From: Emergomyces orientalis
Taxonomy: Eukaryota > Ascomycota > Eurotiomycetes > Onygenales > Ajellomycetaceae
Assembly (NCBI GenBank): GCA_002110485.1
Contig: MOWL01000068.1
Coordinates: 806,001 to 870,000, forward strand
Reading direction: 5' to 3'
Length of the DNA: 64,000 bases
Made by a program: the position numbers and the translations under genes. A model generated the notes under the pieces. The model had not been told where the DNA came from. It did no database searches and saw only the letters and a program-made list of their open reading frames with translations. Below, piece by piece: positions 47,166-59,600 of this stretch; position 1 is the stretch's first letter, and each line of letters opens with the position of its first letter.

Positions 47166-49601
47166 ATCCGCGAGTACGGACGGAGGCAGCCCCGGCCAGG
47201 GTTAGCAGCCACCCAAATCGTGGGCATCAGACCAGGCATAGAAAGATAATAATAAGAATACGAAACCAAGCAACTGTAGTTAGTGAAACTAGACAGTTTC
47301 AAGCATGAGAAGCACAGTGTTGATAATGGTAGCCAGATCATTCATTGGTGTTCAGGGCGGATAATCACACGGGAGGACCATTCAAACTAAGCGGAATCAC
47401 CAATTTCCAGGAGAAAAAATCACGTCCAGCCATCGCGAGTTATTTTTATTCTCTGCAGCCAACTCCACGCTAGGGCAGGTGAATCGAATGGCAGCCTCTG
47501 AGTGGCCGGCTCTCAGACTCTGGAATCTGAATTTAGAAATCCCAGGCCGTTTGGGCTGCCGAGAGGTTAGAGACTAGAAAGAGCTAAGATTGCCCGCTCG
47601 CAGGTCCCCACTCCTGAAGCCCTGGGTGCGGGATAGCCTGCTTCGTCAATCATGGGCTGCTCGATAATTGTCTAGTGCCACTAGACAGGAGATATGGCTG
47701 GGCGATCTCTGCCTATTGGTGTGCGTTGGGCCTATTCCCCGTTGCCGATTTTGACTGCACACAGGATGGTCACATCTTAGCTCTGGCCAAGAGGGCCATT
47801 TCCACACATTTCCAGCCACCAAAAACTGGGCGCTTATGGAAGATGTTGATTTGCCAATTCGTTGGGAACCATCTGGCAACATCTACTGTGGTTGGTCAGT
47901 TGCAAGCTTAGATGCACAAAGGCCTGCTGGAGCATCCAGAAATAGCAGCACTTTAACTCTTCATCATTTCTCACTGCTTGCTTACTCAAACCAACCATGC
48001 GAATACAGGGTTGCCATGTTCAAAACAAACTGACGACTAGCCCAAGGTCAACCGACGATTGCACGCACGGCCGCTCCCCTCCTCTAACGCAAAGGTAGAC
48101 GAGTAGCACTATCAAAAAGTCGGGGTTAACGGTTGATGTGTCTTTGGCCAGGACCTGAAAGCGGCTCTGAGGCTAGTATCTGTGTGTATTATTTACATTC
48201 CTCCCCAACAACGATGCGGGGTTAGAGTGTGTAATTTCTGGAAACCCCTCATTCTGATACGAAAAAAATGTTGAAACGAATTATCTCAACCTAGCTGGGT
48301 TCTATTTATAGCGAAGCAGCTGTGGCCCTGTGCGTGCAGACAGTTAGTTACATGTGTTTCGCTGACTTCCCCCACACAAAAGAAGTACCTCAGTATCTGA
48401 GGCATATGGTGCCTAGGCAAATATCTAGAGAGAATGAAGGAAAAGTCAGGCAAAACAGATCAAATTGAAACAATCTAGAAACTTCCGAGAAGATATTTCA
48501 AGTTCAACAAACATGTCTTAGTGTTCAGAAAATCGTAAGTCTCCTATAAACATTGTAGCAAGTTTCTACTGTTTTTACCCTCTGAGGCTGTTAGAAACAA
48601 CAACCGACTGCCTAGTGACCTTATACAATTGCTGAGTGCTCAGTTTTCAAAGACATAATTGATTGCAACAACTCACACAAATCATCTGTATAAAAGCAGA
48701 TCTAAGCCAGCCTGTTCAAAGTCTGGGCATATCTGTTGCAGATGTACAACATTTCATCTCTCACAAAGCCGTGAAATACCATCAGGACTCTGTGTCATCA
48801 AGAATGCCATGGCATATCTTGGGCGTCGCTCTCTCTCCCTTTATATCAGCCGGTGAATGAAAAGGGATTCTCTGACTTTATATATATCTATATATATATC
48901 CTGAATCTCCCGCACTCTCTGTGGAACAAAAACCTATTTCTTACTCTGGACCCCGCAGGGCTCGATTTATATTCAGTTACGACAACAAACGTGGATAAAG
49001 GGTCTACATGAATACAACCTTGATTCTGTCGAGAAGTCAATTATCGGGCTCTTCTACACCCTTGCTGTGAGGTATCATGATGACAGTGTTGAGAAAGTTG
49101 GATTTCGTCACTGGTAGATCGCTGGAAGCGAACCCAAATATCAATGAAGAATACGATCTCATTCCAGAGCATTGTATTGCACTCTAGAATGGTTCGATCT
49201 TGGTTGAGAGAGCGACAAGTCTATGAATGTAACTTTCTGCTCGCTGTGTTCCACGAGGGTAACGCCGGGTTCAGATGGGTTGTGTATTGATATTGCAAAT
49301 ATCTCGCCCACCTGTCGCTTCTAATATTCCTCTTTTCAAGCCCCAACAGTCCGCCTGCAGTGAGTGTTTTTGGTCGATGGTCTCCAATCTACTGCGCCAT
49401 ATAAATACCTCCATTTGGGTCTACTTCTTCTATCAACACCATTTTTCTATTACCTTCAGAGTTCTAATACACCACTCCTCACATATCACTTCCTCTTTAT
49501 ATTCTGCTATCCTACAGCAACAAAAACCAATTATACCTTATATCGTTGGACCGATCAACATCATTCCCAAAGCCTTTCCTCGCCCAATCGCCTCAAAAAA
49601 A
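47166..49601. other. Gene-free region of 2.4 kb
   Basis: No supported gene, tRNA or repeat beyond an ATAT run at about 48879-48900. It separates the 1286-aa protein gene from a broken BTB gene. Confidence 0.55.
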
Positions 49602-50831
49602 ATGGCAAAAGAGCGCACTCCAGTAATTTTCGACCTGCCAGGATTCGACCCTGATACCCACCTTATTGCGTTCAACAAACAGTTCCACGTGAATTCGACA
49701 ATTTGAGGCCGCACTCGCAGTTCTTCTGAACCTTTCTGAGTCGTTATGATACGAATAGCGATACTACTCACTACGCGGACTCCTGTTTTCGTACCAATAC
49801 AAGAGGAGATGATGACGGGGTGTATGGCTGGCAGCCTTTGGGGAGTGTCACATCTGTGACTGGTATAGAGGTAGTATAATACACTAATGCTGTTGACAAC
49901 ACTTACCTAAGCTACGTATTAGGGTGAATCCGACGACGAAGGTGAAGATGGCAAATTCAACAGGAAGGTTACAGAACCAAGAGAGTGCTCGAACCCCGAA
50001 TTAGTGATGAATGTCTTCTTTGTTAAACCTTCAAATTTAGGGACACTTGATGAGCTGGAAGGATTGGTTCAAACGGCAGACTTCTATAATGCCTTGTCAA
50101 TTGTACCCAAGTTTGTCGAAGCCAACCTGCAAAATACTAAAGACCTTTTTTAGTCCTTCTCTGGTTTGAGGTCTAGCGCAGTGAGAGCATTATGTTTACC
50201 ACAGATGTTGAAAGCGCCTACCTTATTCCGGGAGTCGTTCGTCGATGTTATCGGTTTCTGTACTGATGATACTAGCCACAAAGAAATTACGGATGACTTA
50301 ATAATTCAGGGAAATGGAGATCTTATTCCGCTGGCAAATTTATACTACGCCCGTTTGTACAGAGATATTGCAGACGCCAACTTCTTCTTAATGAAGGCTT
50401 GTCTCATCCTGAAAAATGTGATTCATCGGAAATACTATACTAGTGTTGAGGAAAAGGAGATCGCGGTCATGTCAAAAGTTGTTCGAAATGAACTCCATCC
50501 TTCAAATTGATATAACAATCTAGGAATCTTTCTCGCGGATTTCTACTTTACCTTATGCGATGCTCCGTTTACTCCGACACCCAAGCAATCGCTAAAGCAT
50601 GGTGAAGTAAATGATTTAAAAACACCCCATGTTCTCATACTTTCCCACCAACTCCAACAGAAAGTCGTGGAACATATCAGAAGAAGCCTTTGGCCTGTGA
50701 CTAGAAACTGTCTTCAGTTTTGCCAACAGCTTCATATGGCTGAATATAGGCGGCCCCCTTTTCCCCATTTCGTCTGCACAAAACTGGTTGATGAAGATTT
50801 GCCTTGGTCGTCTGAATCTGCTGTGGGGTAG
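49602..50831 (+). pseudogene. Decayed BTB/POZ-domain protein gene
   Basis: ATG 49602 opens a BTB-like start (DLPGFDPDTHLIAFNKQFHVNSTI), typical of fungal BTB proteins. Then one base appears missing at about 49701-49705 (TGA at 49704), and in the shifted frame LRPHSQFF runs into another TGA at 49727. After that the frame is open through an intact 52-bp intron (49871-49922) to TAG 50151, then to TGA 50508, then to TAG 50829. The segments between the stops keep BTB-family features (NVFFVKPSNLGTLDELEGLVQTADFYNALSIVPKFVEANL, LPQMLKAPTLFRESFVDVIG). At least four lesions in otherwise conserved sequence make a working product very unlikely. Two of the stops are one C-to-T change from sense codons. 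Family members usually lack a known role. Confidence 0.75.
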
Positions 50832-51357
50832 GTGATTTAATGTTGTCATTTTACTTGGTAGCTTTGATTTGCTTTGCTTTTTTTCTTCTCTTCCTTTCTT
50901 TTATTTTTCTTTATTTTTTGGACTACGAATGAACTTGTTAGAATCCGTGGAAGTCGCTGCTCTAACGGCTTTGTTCTCGAATTCTGCTAGGCAATCAAGC
51001 TATCTAAAGTGACGCATTTTTATTATATCTCTTACTGCTGGTACTTAATAGTGAGGCGACGGGAATGAACTTGGGTTCCCTTTTCTATGCAGGTCGAATG
51101 TCCTGTTATGAATGTGGGTATCAGTAAGGGCCAGGGGAAAACCTAGTTATGTTCGCACATTTTCGATGAAGGGTAGTCATATTGAACAATAATCGCGTAT
51201 GTCAATTTCATAAATTACTCAGAGTAAGAGGTGAGATTTATCCCAGCTAAAGTCGACCTCGAAGCTGACATTAAATGAGCACTTGTAACTAATTAACAAA
51301 AAGAGATGATTTGGTATCATGTGACATAACCTGGTGGGAGATTAATGTATTTCCCGA
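50832..51357. other. Spacer between the BTB pseudogene and the SDR gene
   Basis: AT-rich with T-rich runs; no gene seen. Confidence 0.6.
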
Positions 51358-52384
51358 TCAATGCCCACAGAAACCACCGTCAACCTAGTATTTAATTAGT
51401 AAAATGCACATATTTGGTAGTTAGAGGGAGATATATTCATATATCTGAGAGCATACCGTCAAAATCTCCCCAGTGACATAGGAGCTGGCATCACTAGCCA
51501 AAAAGACAACAGGACCTTTCATGTGTTCTGGTTTCCCCCAGTGACCTGCGGGAATTCTATCTGTGATGCTCTTGAGATAGGCTGGATCGCCAGTTACAGT
51601 GTCCCGATTCATATCCGTTGCGATATAGCTATCGGGATACACATATATTGACCTCTTCATTAGCGAAAGAGTGATAAAATAGAAACGAAACGAGAACCAC
51701 AACAAAACGACAGGGGAAAGTAATGACCAATATATCTTACCCTGGCGCAATCGCATTGACATTAATCCCTTTGGAAGCCCACTCATTACTCAACGCCTTT
51801 GTCAACTGTCCCACACCTCCTTTACTCATCGAGTACGCAGGTATCCTCACACTCCCAAAGAACGTGCACAGACTAGCCACATTAATAATCTTGCAACCGC
51901 GCATATTATTTTCGATCCAGTATTTGCCTATGTCCCTACAGAGCGTAAACGGGGCATTGAGATTAACTTGCATGACTTCTTCGTATGCCTCTTGCGGGAA
52001 ATTTTCGGCTTCACAGCGGCGCTGAATTCCCGCAGCGTTGACTAGGATATTGATATATTTGTGCTCAGCGGTGACTGCTGGGATAAGGCCAGCCACAGCG
52101 GACTTATCGCCCAGGTTGCACTGGTAGCTATGGCATTTCCGGCCTGTTTTCTCGATGGCTTCTCTTGTGGAAGTATCTGGGGAAAAGCCCTGGGGTTATT
52201 TTGCTTGTTAGTTACATCAGCTTTAAATTCGCGTTTCAAGTCACAAAGCTTTTTGCGTACTCTGATTAGGATAATGTCCGCTCCTGCTTCTGCCAGTGCA
52301 ATTGCCATAGCCTGGCCAAGCCCTCTTGTGGCTCCCGTCACCAGGGGCTGTTTTTCCTGTGAGATCGAAAAGGGACGCAGCCAT
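51358..52384 (-). pseudogene. Short-chain dehydrogenase (gluconate 5-dehydrogenase / KduD-like) with a one-base frameshift in exon 1
   Basis: Exons are 52261-52384, 51741-52189, 51457-51628 and 51358-51384; the phases of all three introns fit. Exon 1 begins MAASLFDLTGKTA and must then continue LVTGATRGLGQAMAIALAEAGADI, but a C4 run at about 52344-52347 (GGGG on +) puts the two halves in different frames; C3 would restore it. The rest is a complete classical SDR of about 256 residues: the TGATRGLG cofactor loop, LVNAAGI, INVASLCTFFGS, the active-site YSMSK with its Ser upstream, NAIAPGYIATDM and the family ending LTVDGGFCGH. Relatives oxidise gluconate or 2-keto-3-deoxygluconate-type sugars. 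The frameshift may be real or an assembly error in a short homopolymer. A splice acceptor (CTCACAG) just before it could give another in-frame product. Confidence 0.65.
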
Positions 52385-52987
52385 TATTTAGAATATTATC
52401 GGAGGCTAATAGTTATGTGTCTTAAGAGTCATATATTAGATTCGGCACAGTTCCGCTGTATGTCCTATTACCGGGGAGAAGTGTACACACCTCCTGATAA
52501 AGCGTAAGTGTTTACGTGCTCTTAAACACAAGTGGAATATATGCTAGAGTTTTGTGTTCAAATCATGGATTTATGAGGTAATAGAAGTTTCCATGATAGC
52601 ATTCATGCCAGTCTTTGAGTGTTTGTGGGGGATCTTCCGGTATCGCTTGTGGTCACACTCGGGTAGAAAAAGTACGAAAAATATTTGCCAAATGTAACAC
52701 TGAACGCAGGGTCAACTTCCCAAAGAACCACCATCGAATTCGACAGGGAGAAATCAGTAGCCAATTCAATCAATGTGATCTATAATTACTCCATGGAGCT
52801 GCCAGTAGCAGCTAAACGTACCAGTTTTATAGAATCAGTTGTAGAGAAAACGAGTTATCTAAATATCACGTGGGGTATGTTACAGGACTAAAGGAAACAG
52901 AAATATATAGGAAGTGCGGAAGAGCCAAAAAATGTAGAATTATTACAGCCAGCTGCGCTTAAAACGGCGCAGACAGATAAATCACCC
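52385..52987. other. Spacer upstream of the SDR gene and downstream of VPH1
   Basis: No gene seen. Confidence 0.6.
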
Positions 52988-55874
52988 TTAATCCACAGGC
53001 TCCTCTTCCAAGAGGGTCTTGAAACTAAAGGCCAGGAACGGTATTCCATCACCGATGAAATGTTTGCTCATGGCCTCAACCCAATGCAACCTGAGTGAAT
53101 GCAGCATAGCGCTGGTGCCTTCCATAACGCAAAGAATGGCAAAAGTGAGAGTGAACCACATGTAGAAGGTGACAATAATCATGATCACTCTCATAACGTT
53201 GGATTCTTGCCCAAAAGCACCGCCAATCGTCATAGTCCATAATACGACCGAAAGTTGTTGATGGGCGAGGGAAAGGGCCCACAATCGGAGATACGATGCC
53301 GTGTGCGAAACACAGTTTAGGCAGAATTCTACAAATGAACAAAAAAAAAATTGACAATCAAAGAACACCGTTAATGACCGAAGAAAATTCTAGGTGAATA
53401 CTGTGGAAGACACAAGAAGATAGGTATCGCTTACCAATAGTATGAATGACTTGATGGATCATCTCTTCAGAAAATTCAAATTCCTCATGTTCCTCCTCGC
53501 CTATGTCTTGGGTGATCATCGCAATACCGTCCGCATCACTGGCCATGCTGTCTCGCCCGTTACCTGAAACATGGCCGTCTTCATTATCCTCGCCATCTAA
53601 GGCGCTCACCCGAGCAGTCTCTCCAAGCCCTCTATATCCAAGAGCGCGGGCACGATTATGTTCCCATCGCAGGTAAAATGGCTTCAAAAACAAAAGGATC
53701 GGAATCTGAATAACTGCAACAAGGAGAAGAATGACTTGCACGATTGCTTGCCCGGGATATAATTTTTCCTCAACAGTACCGGGTTTGAGGAACATGAAAA
53801 TGAGCAGGTTTAGCAGGCCAGGGGGTTGTTGGCCACGAGCATTCCAGTCCACGCACCACTTGTACACTATGGTGAGCGCCAGGTAGCCAAAAATAGACTG
53901 GAAGAAAATCATTCCGGGGACGAAGTTACCCCAAATATCGATGGGCTTTTTGAAATGGCGGCCATTGATGTAAGATAAACAGAGGGAATATGTCATATGG
54001 GACCAACCGAGGAGGATACTCAACTTCATTTTGAAGCTGTTGGCGAAAAGTAAGTCGTTCTCAGTTCCATGCCATGCCCAGTCGAGACCAAAAGGATATC
54101 TATAACTGCCTTTGAGTCCAGCAGTGACGGCGTCACCCTGGCTAAAATGTTCCGGCCACTGCCACGCGCTTGGGAAGATTTCCATTGACCTAGAGAAGAT
54201 ATCATTGTATATCAAACCAGTGTACATCGAGAAAACGCCCATCATGAGCATGATGTATCGGCCGTAGAAAGCCATAGCGGTGAGCTCGTCCAACTTCGTT
54301 TTTAGTAACTTCCTTTCGAAAAGAATCATGCCAGTAGCAACCATGGTCATGAGCATTCCGTGGCCGAAATCACCAAACATAACCGCAAAGAGGAAAGGAA
54401 ATGTGATGATCGTAGGAAGACCAGGGTTGACTTCTCCATATTTAGCCGTACCGTAGGCGTTGATGATGATCTGGAAACCCTCCGTGAATTTGTTCGTTTT
54501 GATGTAAGTCGGAGGGGTCTTATTGGTTCGAATCTGGTTGACAATCGTTGGCACTGACAATCCAGCACGATCGTTGACGTCTTGTAACGTTGTCTTGATA
54601 AGTGGAAGAGAATTGGTAGGACACCAAGCTTCGGCAATAAGCGTTTTCCTGGCTTGATCATAGGAAAACTTGTTGAGGGTGTGATAAGTCGCCTTCTCCT
54701 TCTTGACGATGATCATCCAAGCAGCAAGGGAGCGAGCGATCTGAGCCAATTCGGCATCCAAGGTGTTTTTCGTATTGCGCAAAACGCTACCCACATCACC
54801 TAATTTAGTGTTAACCTCGTGTATCTGGTCTCGCCGAAGTTCACTGTTTTCGTCCACGCTGTACAAGTCAGCTCCAAGGGATTCAGAAATTTTCCTGATT
54901 TTGGCAATGATTTCTTTTCCGTGGGCAAATATCACAAAGACGTTCTTGTGAATCTCTTCATTATTTGACGGATCAATAATGGCCTCCGGGATTTCGGATT
55001 GGTTCATATAGAGATTTCCGCGTAGAGTACGCCATAAAATTCGCTCAAAGGCTGCAATTCGATCTCTCGGAATAACACCAGCGACAAAACCAATATTCAT
55101 CACTGAGAAGGCTTGTTGAGTCTCAGAATCACCATTCTGGCCTCTAGCAGGTTGCTGCTCGACATCTCGCAGAAGGGGAGCCTCGTCGTTCTCAAATGAT
55201 TGGCGGATCTCTTCGGTGTGACCGTGGGCCTAGTTTCCAGGTTAGCTGCCATTTGCCGAGTGTATAGCATGTATTGGGGCGGGAAATGAACGAACCCGAT
55301 CAAAAAACCCACCAGCCTCTCTTAAGACCCATCGCCATTCGATTAGTTCAATTTCCCGTTTTTGCAAGGTTTCATAGCTCTCATTCAACGAAGCAACTCG
55401 TTGTTCGAGGCTCTCACTTCGATCAGCCAGCTCATCGATTTCGGATGCCATGGGGGCAGCCAAAGTATTAGCAAACTCGGAGGATGGTCTCATCGGAATT
55501 CCTGCCTTCTCCATCTGAGAGTGAAAGTATCCTAGACGATATCCCACCAAAAATCAGCACTGCATGTTTCACTTCGGTGTTTTCCGAGTATATGACGTAC
55601 GCAGTTGCCTCTCAACGTTATCAAGTCTCCGGATATCATTGGTAAATGTCCGCTGGAATGCAGTAGTATCAGGGTTCAACTAGAACAAGTGGTTTTAGGT
55701 TCAGCTACAAAGTCATCAAGCTCCAAGCATTCAGGGTCCACCCACATCACGAAACTGAACCTGCCCAATTTCGCCCAACGCACTGACAACCTCTCGGCCG
55801 ATTTCGTTTGCGATATATAGCTGGGTAAGACTCATGTCCGCCGAGCGGAAGAGCGTATCTTGCGGGACCCCCAT
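52988..55874 (-). CDS. VPH1: Vacuolar H+-ATPase V0 subunit a, 5 exons
   Basis: Exons are 55746-55874, 55601-55679, 55296-55531, 53435-55229 and 52988-53328, giving 859 aa (yeast Vph1 is 840). Introns are 66, 69, 66 and 106 bp. The cytosolic half starts MGVPQDTLFRSADMSLTQLYIANEIGREVVSALGEIG, then the coiled-coil arm, then NIGFVAGVIPRDRIAAFERILWRTLRGN. The membrane half holds about eight helices, including MFGDFGHGMLM, FSMYTGLIYNDIFS and the WGNFVPGMIFFQSIFGYLA stretch. The last exon carries SHTASYLRLWALSLAHQQLS, where Arg761 corresponds to the essential proton-path arginine (Arg735 in yeast). It couples ATP hydrolysis to proton transfer across the vacuole or Golgi membrane. VPH1 versus STV1 is not resolved; many filamentous fungi have one gene. 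Confidence 0.95.
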
Positions 55875-56658
55875 GGTGCTTGAGGTTGTCTGGAAACAGC
55901 TATTTCGCTAACATACAGAAAGCCCGCACACTTAAGGCAAAATAAACAGCAGCAGGGGAATAATTCTTTAAATGAAGAAAAGAAAAAAGTGGCGGCCAGA
56001 TGCGGGTTGATGTTGAGCACGATCACGACCAACCCGTTGTTAATGATAGACGTCGTTGGAGTTGCAAGTCGCCCAAGGAAGGACGGGTTGCCCTGAGGTG
56101 CCCAGGAGAGGACTAGCGCGTGTTCACATCATGTGATCAATTGTGGTTATGTAATTCTCGGAAAGCTGTGAAGCGGCAATATGAAGAGGAGAAATGTTCA
56201 GCGAGAAGAGAATAAAAATGCGACAAAAGGGCCTCAGTTATCTGAGGAAATCTGTATTATCCACTACACATTACATCATTATGGCTATATTAAATATAAT
56301 GAAAATGTTCTTTTAAACAAAAGGGAACCTTCAGGGTCATATTTAACGGCTAGATGGGAAGAGCGAAGGGTGAGATTAAGGAGGGTGATGTATACATTTA
56401 TTGTAGGCAATCACAGATACCCAAGGGAAATTTTGAAAACAAGCCATAAATTCATGCATAGGAAAGTATCCGATCAATAGAATCCCGGCAACTCCAGATT
56501 CCCGACCTAGTCAGAACTTAATTTCATATCTCAATTCTTAACGCCAAAATGTGCGGGAGGGTGAAATAAACGGATGTCCAATATTTTATATGGCACACTG
56601 AAGGGCCGGGTTTGGAGCTAGCACAAAGCGATTCATGTGTAACTCTGCACTATACAGT
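55875..56658. other. Spacer between VPH1 promoter and BLM10 3' end
   Basis: No gene. The short plus-strand frame at 56181-56480 has no family match. Confidence 0.6.
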
Positions 56659-59600
56659 CTAGGCGAAATAGCTCTTCCATAGGACCCCCGCGAGGTCTTC
56701 AACTTGGTCTGGCTCGAAAACCTGATTTCAAATTGTTAGCCAACTATTAAATCGATTCATATATAGCTAGGAGATGGGTGTTAACATACCTTTACATCGA
56801 TGTGCCAGGTGTCTTGCCTCGTTTTCTTGAAATCACTTATAATAGACTTCACGCTTTGCCCAACGATTCCGGGATCACCTGCCGCTTTGGTGCTCAGCGT
56901 GGTTAAAACGTCGGGCATCCACGGTGGCGGAGGGCTAGTGTAGGGGAAAGCTTGTGTAAGGGCCCCTAATCCAAGGACTGCAGCATGTCTCGTGATAACA
57001 AGCCGAGTATGCTCAGGGCTAGGAGTGCTCGTGCCCGTGGAAACACCTGAGGACAAACCAGAATCCAAAAGGCGAGGTTTTTTCGGAAGTGGGTTGTCAA
57101 CAAGTGCCTTTGTAAACCGGTCGCGTAATTTGAGAACCATATCGGTACGTAAAGGTGCGGGGGAGCAACGTATCATGCCAGAAAGGGTTGCAGAAGCACC
57201 AGCCCGGACTTCATGTTGAGAATCTTCGAGCATAGAGGCAACGCAATCGAAAAGTTTCTCACGGTCAACTTTAGGAAGCAAGAAAAGCCGGCGGAAATAC
57301 ATGATTTGCATGTTAATCATGACGCGAAGACGCTGATGCCATGAAGCAGAGGTGAGGCCAATACGTATCAACGCGTCCACGAGCTCGGAATCCTCTCCAG
57401 AAGAATGAGGAATATTCGAAAGATGGCGGAACACATGGTACGCGAGCCTTTGTAATTCCTGATCCTCCTTGACATCCATCATATGCAGAATCTGCTCTGT
57501 GAAAGTGTCTGGGAAGAATTGTAGAAGCTGGGTGCATTCATGCGACGACAGTGTGGAGTCTAGCCAAAGAAGGACGGTTTTACTTCCCGAAGTGTATGAA
57601 GATGGAGTTTGCTGGCCAGGGTCTCTTTCTTGGCGCCATTTTTCCAGCCGGTTGAACACATCGATTATTGTATCTGCAAATTCCTTGCTTGGTTTGTAGG
57701 GACGGCTCCCAATGGACGAGGCTTCTTTCTGTGCCTGAATCAACTGGTCTATATCAGCATATGATTCATGATACCTAGTCCGGTAGATCGATCCTAGAGT
57801 GTGGCCCATGGCTTCACGGACTCCTTTGTATGGATGATCAAGGTGGGCAAGGAAATCTGCAACAATCGGCTTTTCTAACTGGAAGTGCCAACCGGAGTCC
57901 AGGATACATTGGTGCAGTAAGTTGATTTTCGAGCTTTCTTTAAACGCCGCATTTGAGTTCATGTCCAATCGAAAACTCGTCAACCAATCTACGAGAGGCC
58001 ATGAGCGACGCGGGTCTCTGCATTGCATTATCATATGCAAGAACGTTGTCCAATATCCCGAATTCTCCGGGGTAAGCCCATCCGAAAATATTTGGCGAAC
58101 AATTGGGAAAGCGTATTCCCATACTAGGGTTCGTTTGTCCACACTTGTATCTGTCACCGAGCCGATAAGCGCTCCCATTATTTCCGCAGTTGCACGATGT
58201 TGATGTTTATCGCTCCCATCTTCGAAGACAAGGGCTATCTCCTCTTTGACCTCCTCAAACGTCGCGGCTGTCAACCCATCTCTCAGCATGAGCTCGAAAA
58301 TATAAAGTAGCGTCATGGCGTTTGACATTCGAAATTTATCCGCCGAAGTATCTCTTGGCTCCTGCTTCAAGTACTTAAAGTACGTTGCAAACCACTCGCG
58401 AGTACATAGCTTTCCCATTTGTTTGCGCACATTCCATTCAAGTTCGTCGTACTCAATATCCTGCTTGACGTTGGATTTGTATGCCGGCATGGTTTTTCCC
58501 CAAACAAGCCAGCCAGGGTAATCATGATCGACATAGTATTCTGCTTCAGGCTTGGCAAAACTTGCAAGGTACTCCTCTGTCCAACCCTCTTTATACTGTT
58601 GAGTGGCGACCTGGATCTTGGAAGGAAAACGTTGAACACCCATGATGTAGTCTTCATACTTATGATTGCAAACTGCCCTCACGTCTACCATAGTAAACAG
58701 AGCAACAAGGGTTTGAGAGTATATGCCTCTCAGGCTCGGGTGAGAGTCGATGGAGCCCAGGAGGATGAGATTTACCAAGTTGTCGCTTGCAACATTATCA
58801 AATCTGAGGCCCATGCCAATCACGATTGCTGCGGTCCTACTGGCCATTTTCCAATGGGATACACGTGCCAAGTCTGCCAGCTCTTCTGAAAGTTCAGCCT
58901 TTTTCTGTTCTATTAAAGCTCGCCTCTTTTGAATAGTTTCCCGCTTTTTATTGATCATGGCTTGCACGTCGCTGCTTGGCGCGATAGACTTTATAATATC
59001 CTGGTCAAGCACCGCCATTCTCTCCATTGCACGTCCATAGTCCATAACCTGGTAGACAGCTCCGGAACACAGCTTTTGAATCGAGGGTTTATCAACGGCG
59101 CTGGCTTCTATAAATGACTTAATGAGAGCAGGAGCGTATTTCCAATGGCGGCCCACCGGTTTGGCAATGCTACTAAAAAGGATAGAGTATATGGCACCCT
59201 TTAAACGGCGGTAATCGTTTGTCTTGATGGCTTCTTGCAATGCCTTGATCAAAGGCGGAATAATAAGGAGCTTCGAACCCCAAATTGCTTTGAGGGCGGA
59301 TTCGCTCGCTCCTTGAGCATTTCGCCTTATATCGGTGTACAGCGAGATACTCGACTCAGCGAGGTCAAGCAGAAGCGTTTCATCCAGTTTTGATCGAGGT
59401 CGAGGGGCGGCATTATGTCGGAGCCTTTGCACATGGTACACGTTCGCACGACGAACAAGTAGAGGCCGCGGATAGTCTTTACGAAGACCGCTAACTTTGT
59501 ATGGCTGGGTGTCGGCCGCGAGAAGTTTGGTGACCCGGTCGAGGATATGGGCGGATTTCTCTATTCCCACGTCGACGAACCAGGAACGATAAGCGGTATA

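Noticed and set aside
49275..49601. Upstream part of the plus-strand ORF that runs into the BTB gene
   Set aside because: Ser/Ile/Phe-rich noncoding-like composition; the family-like sequence begins at the Met at 49602.
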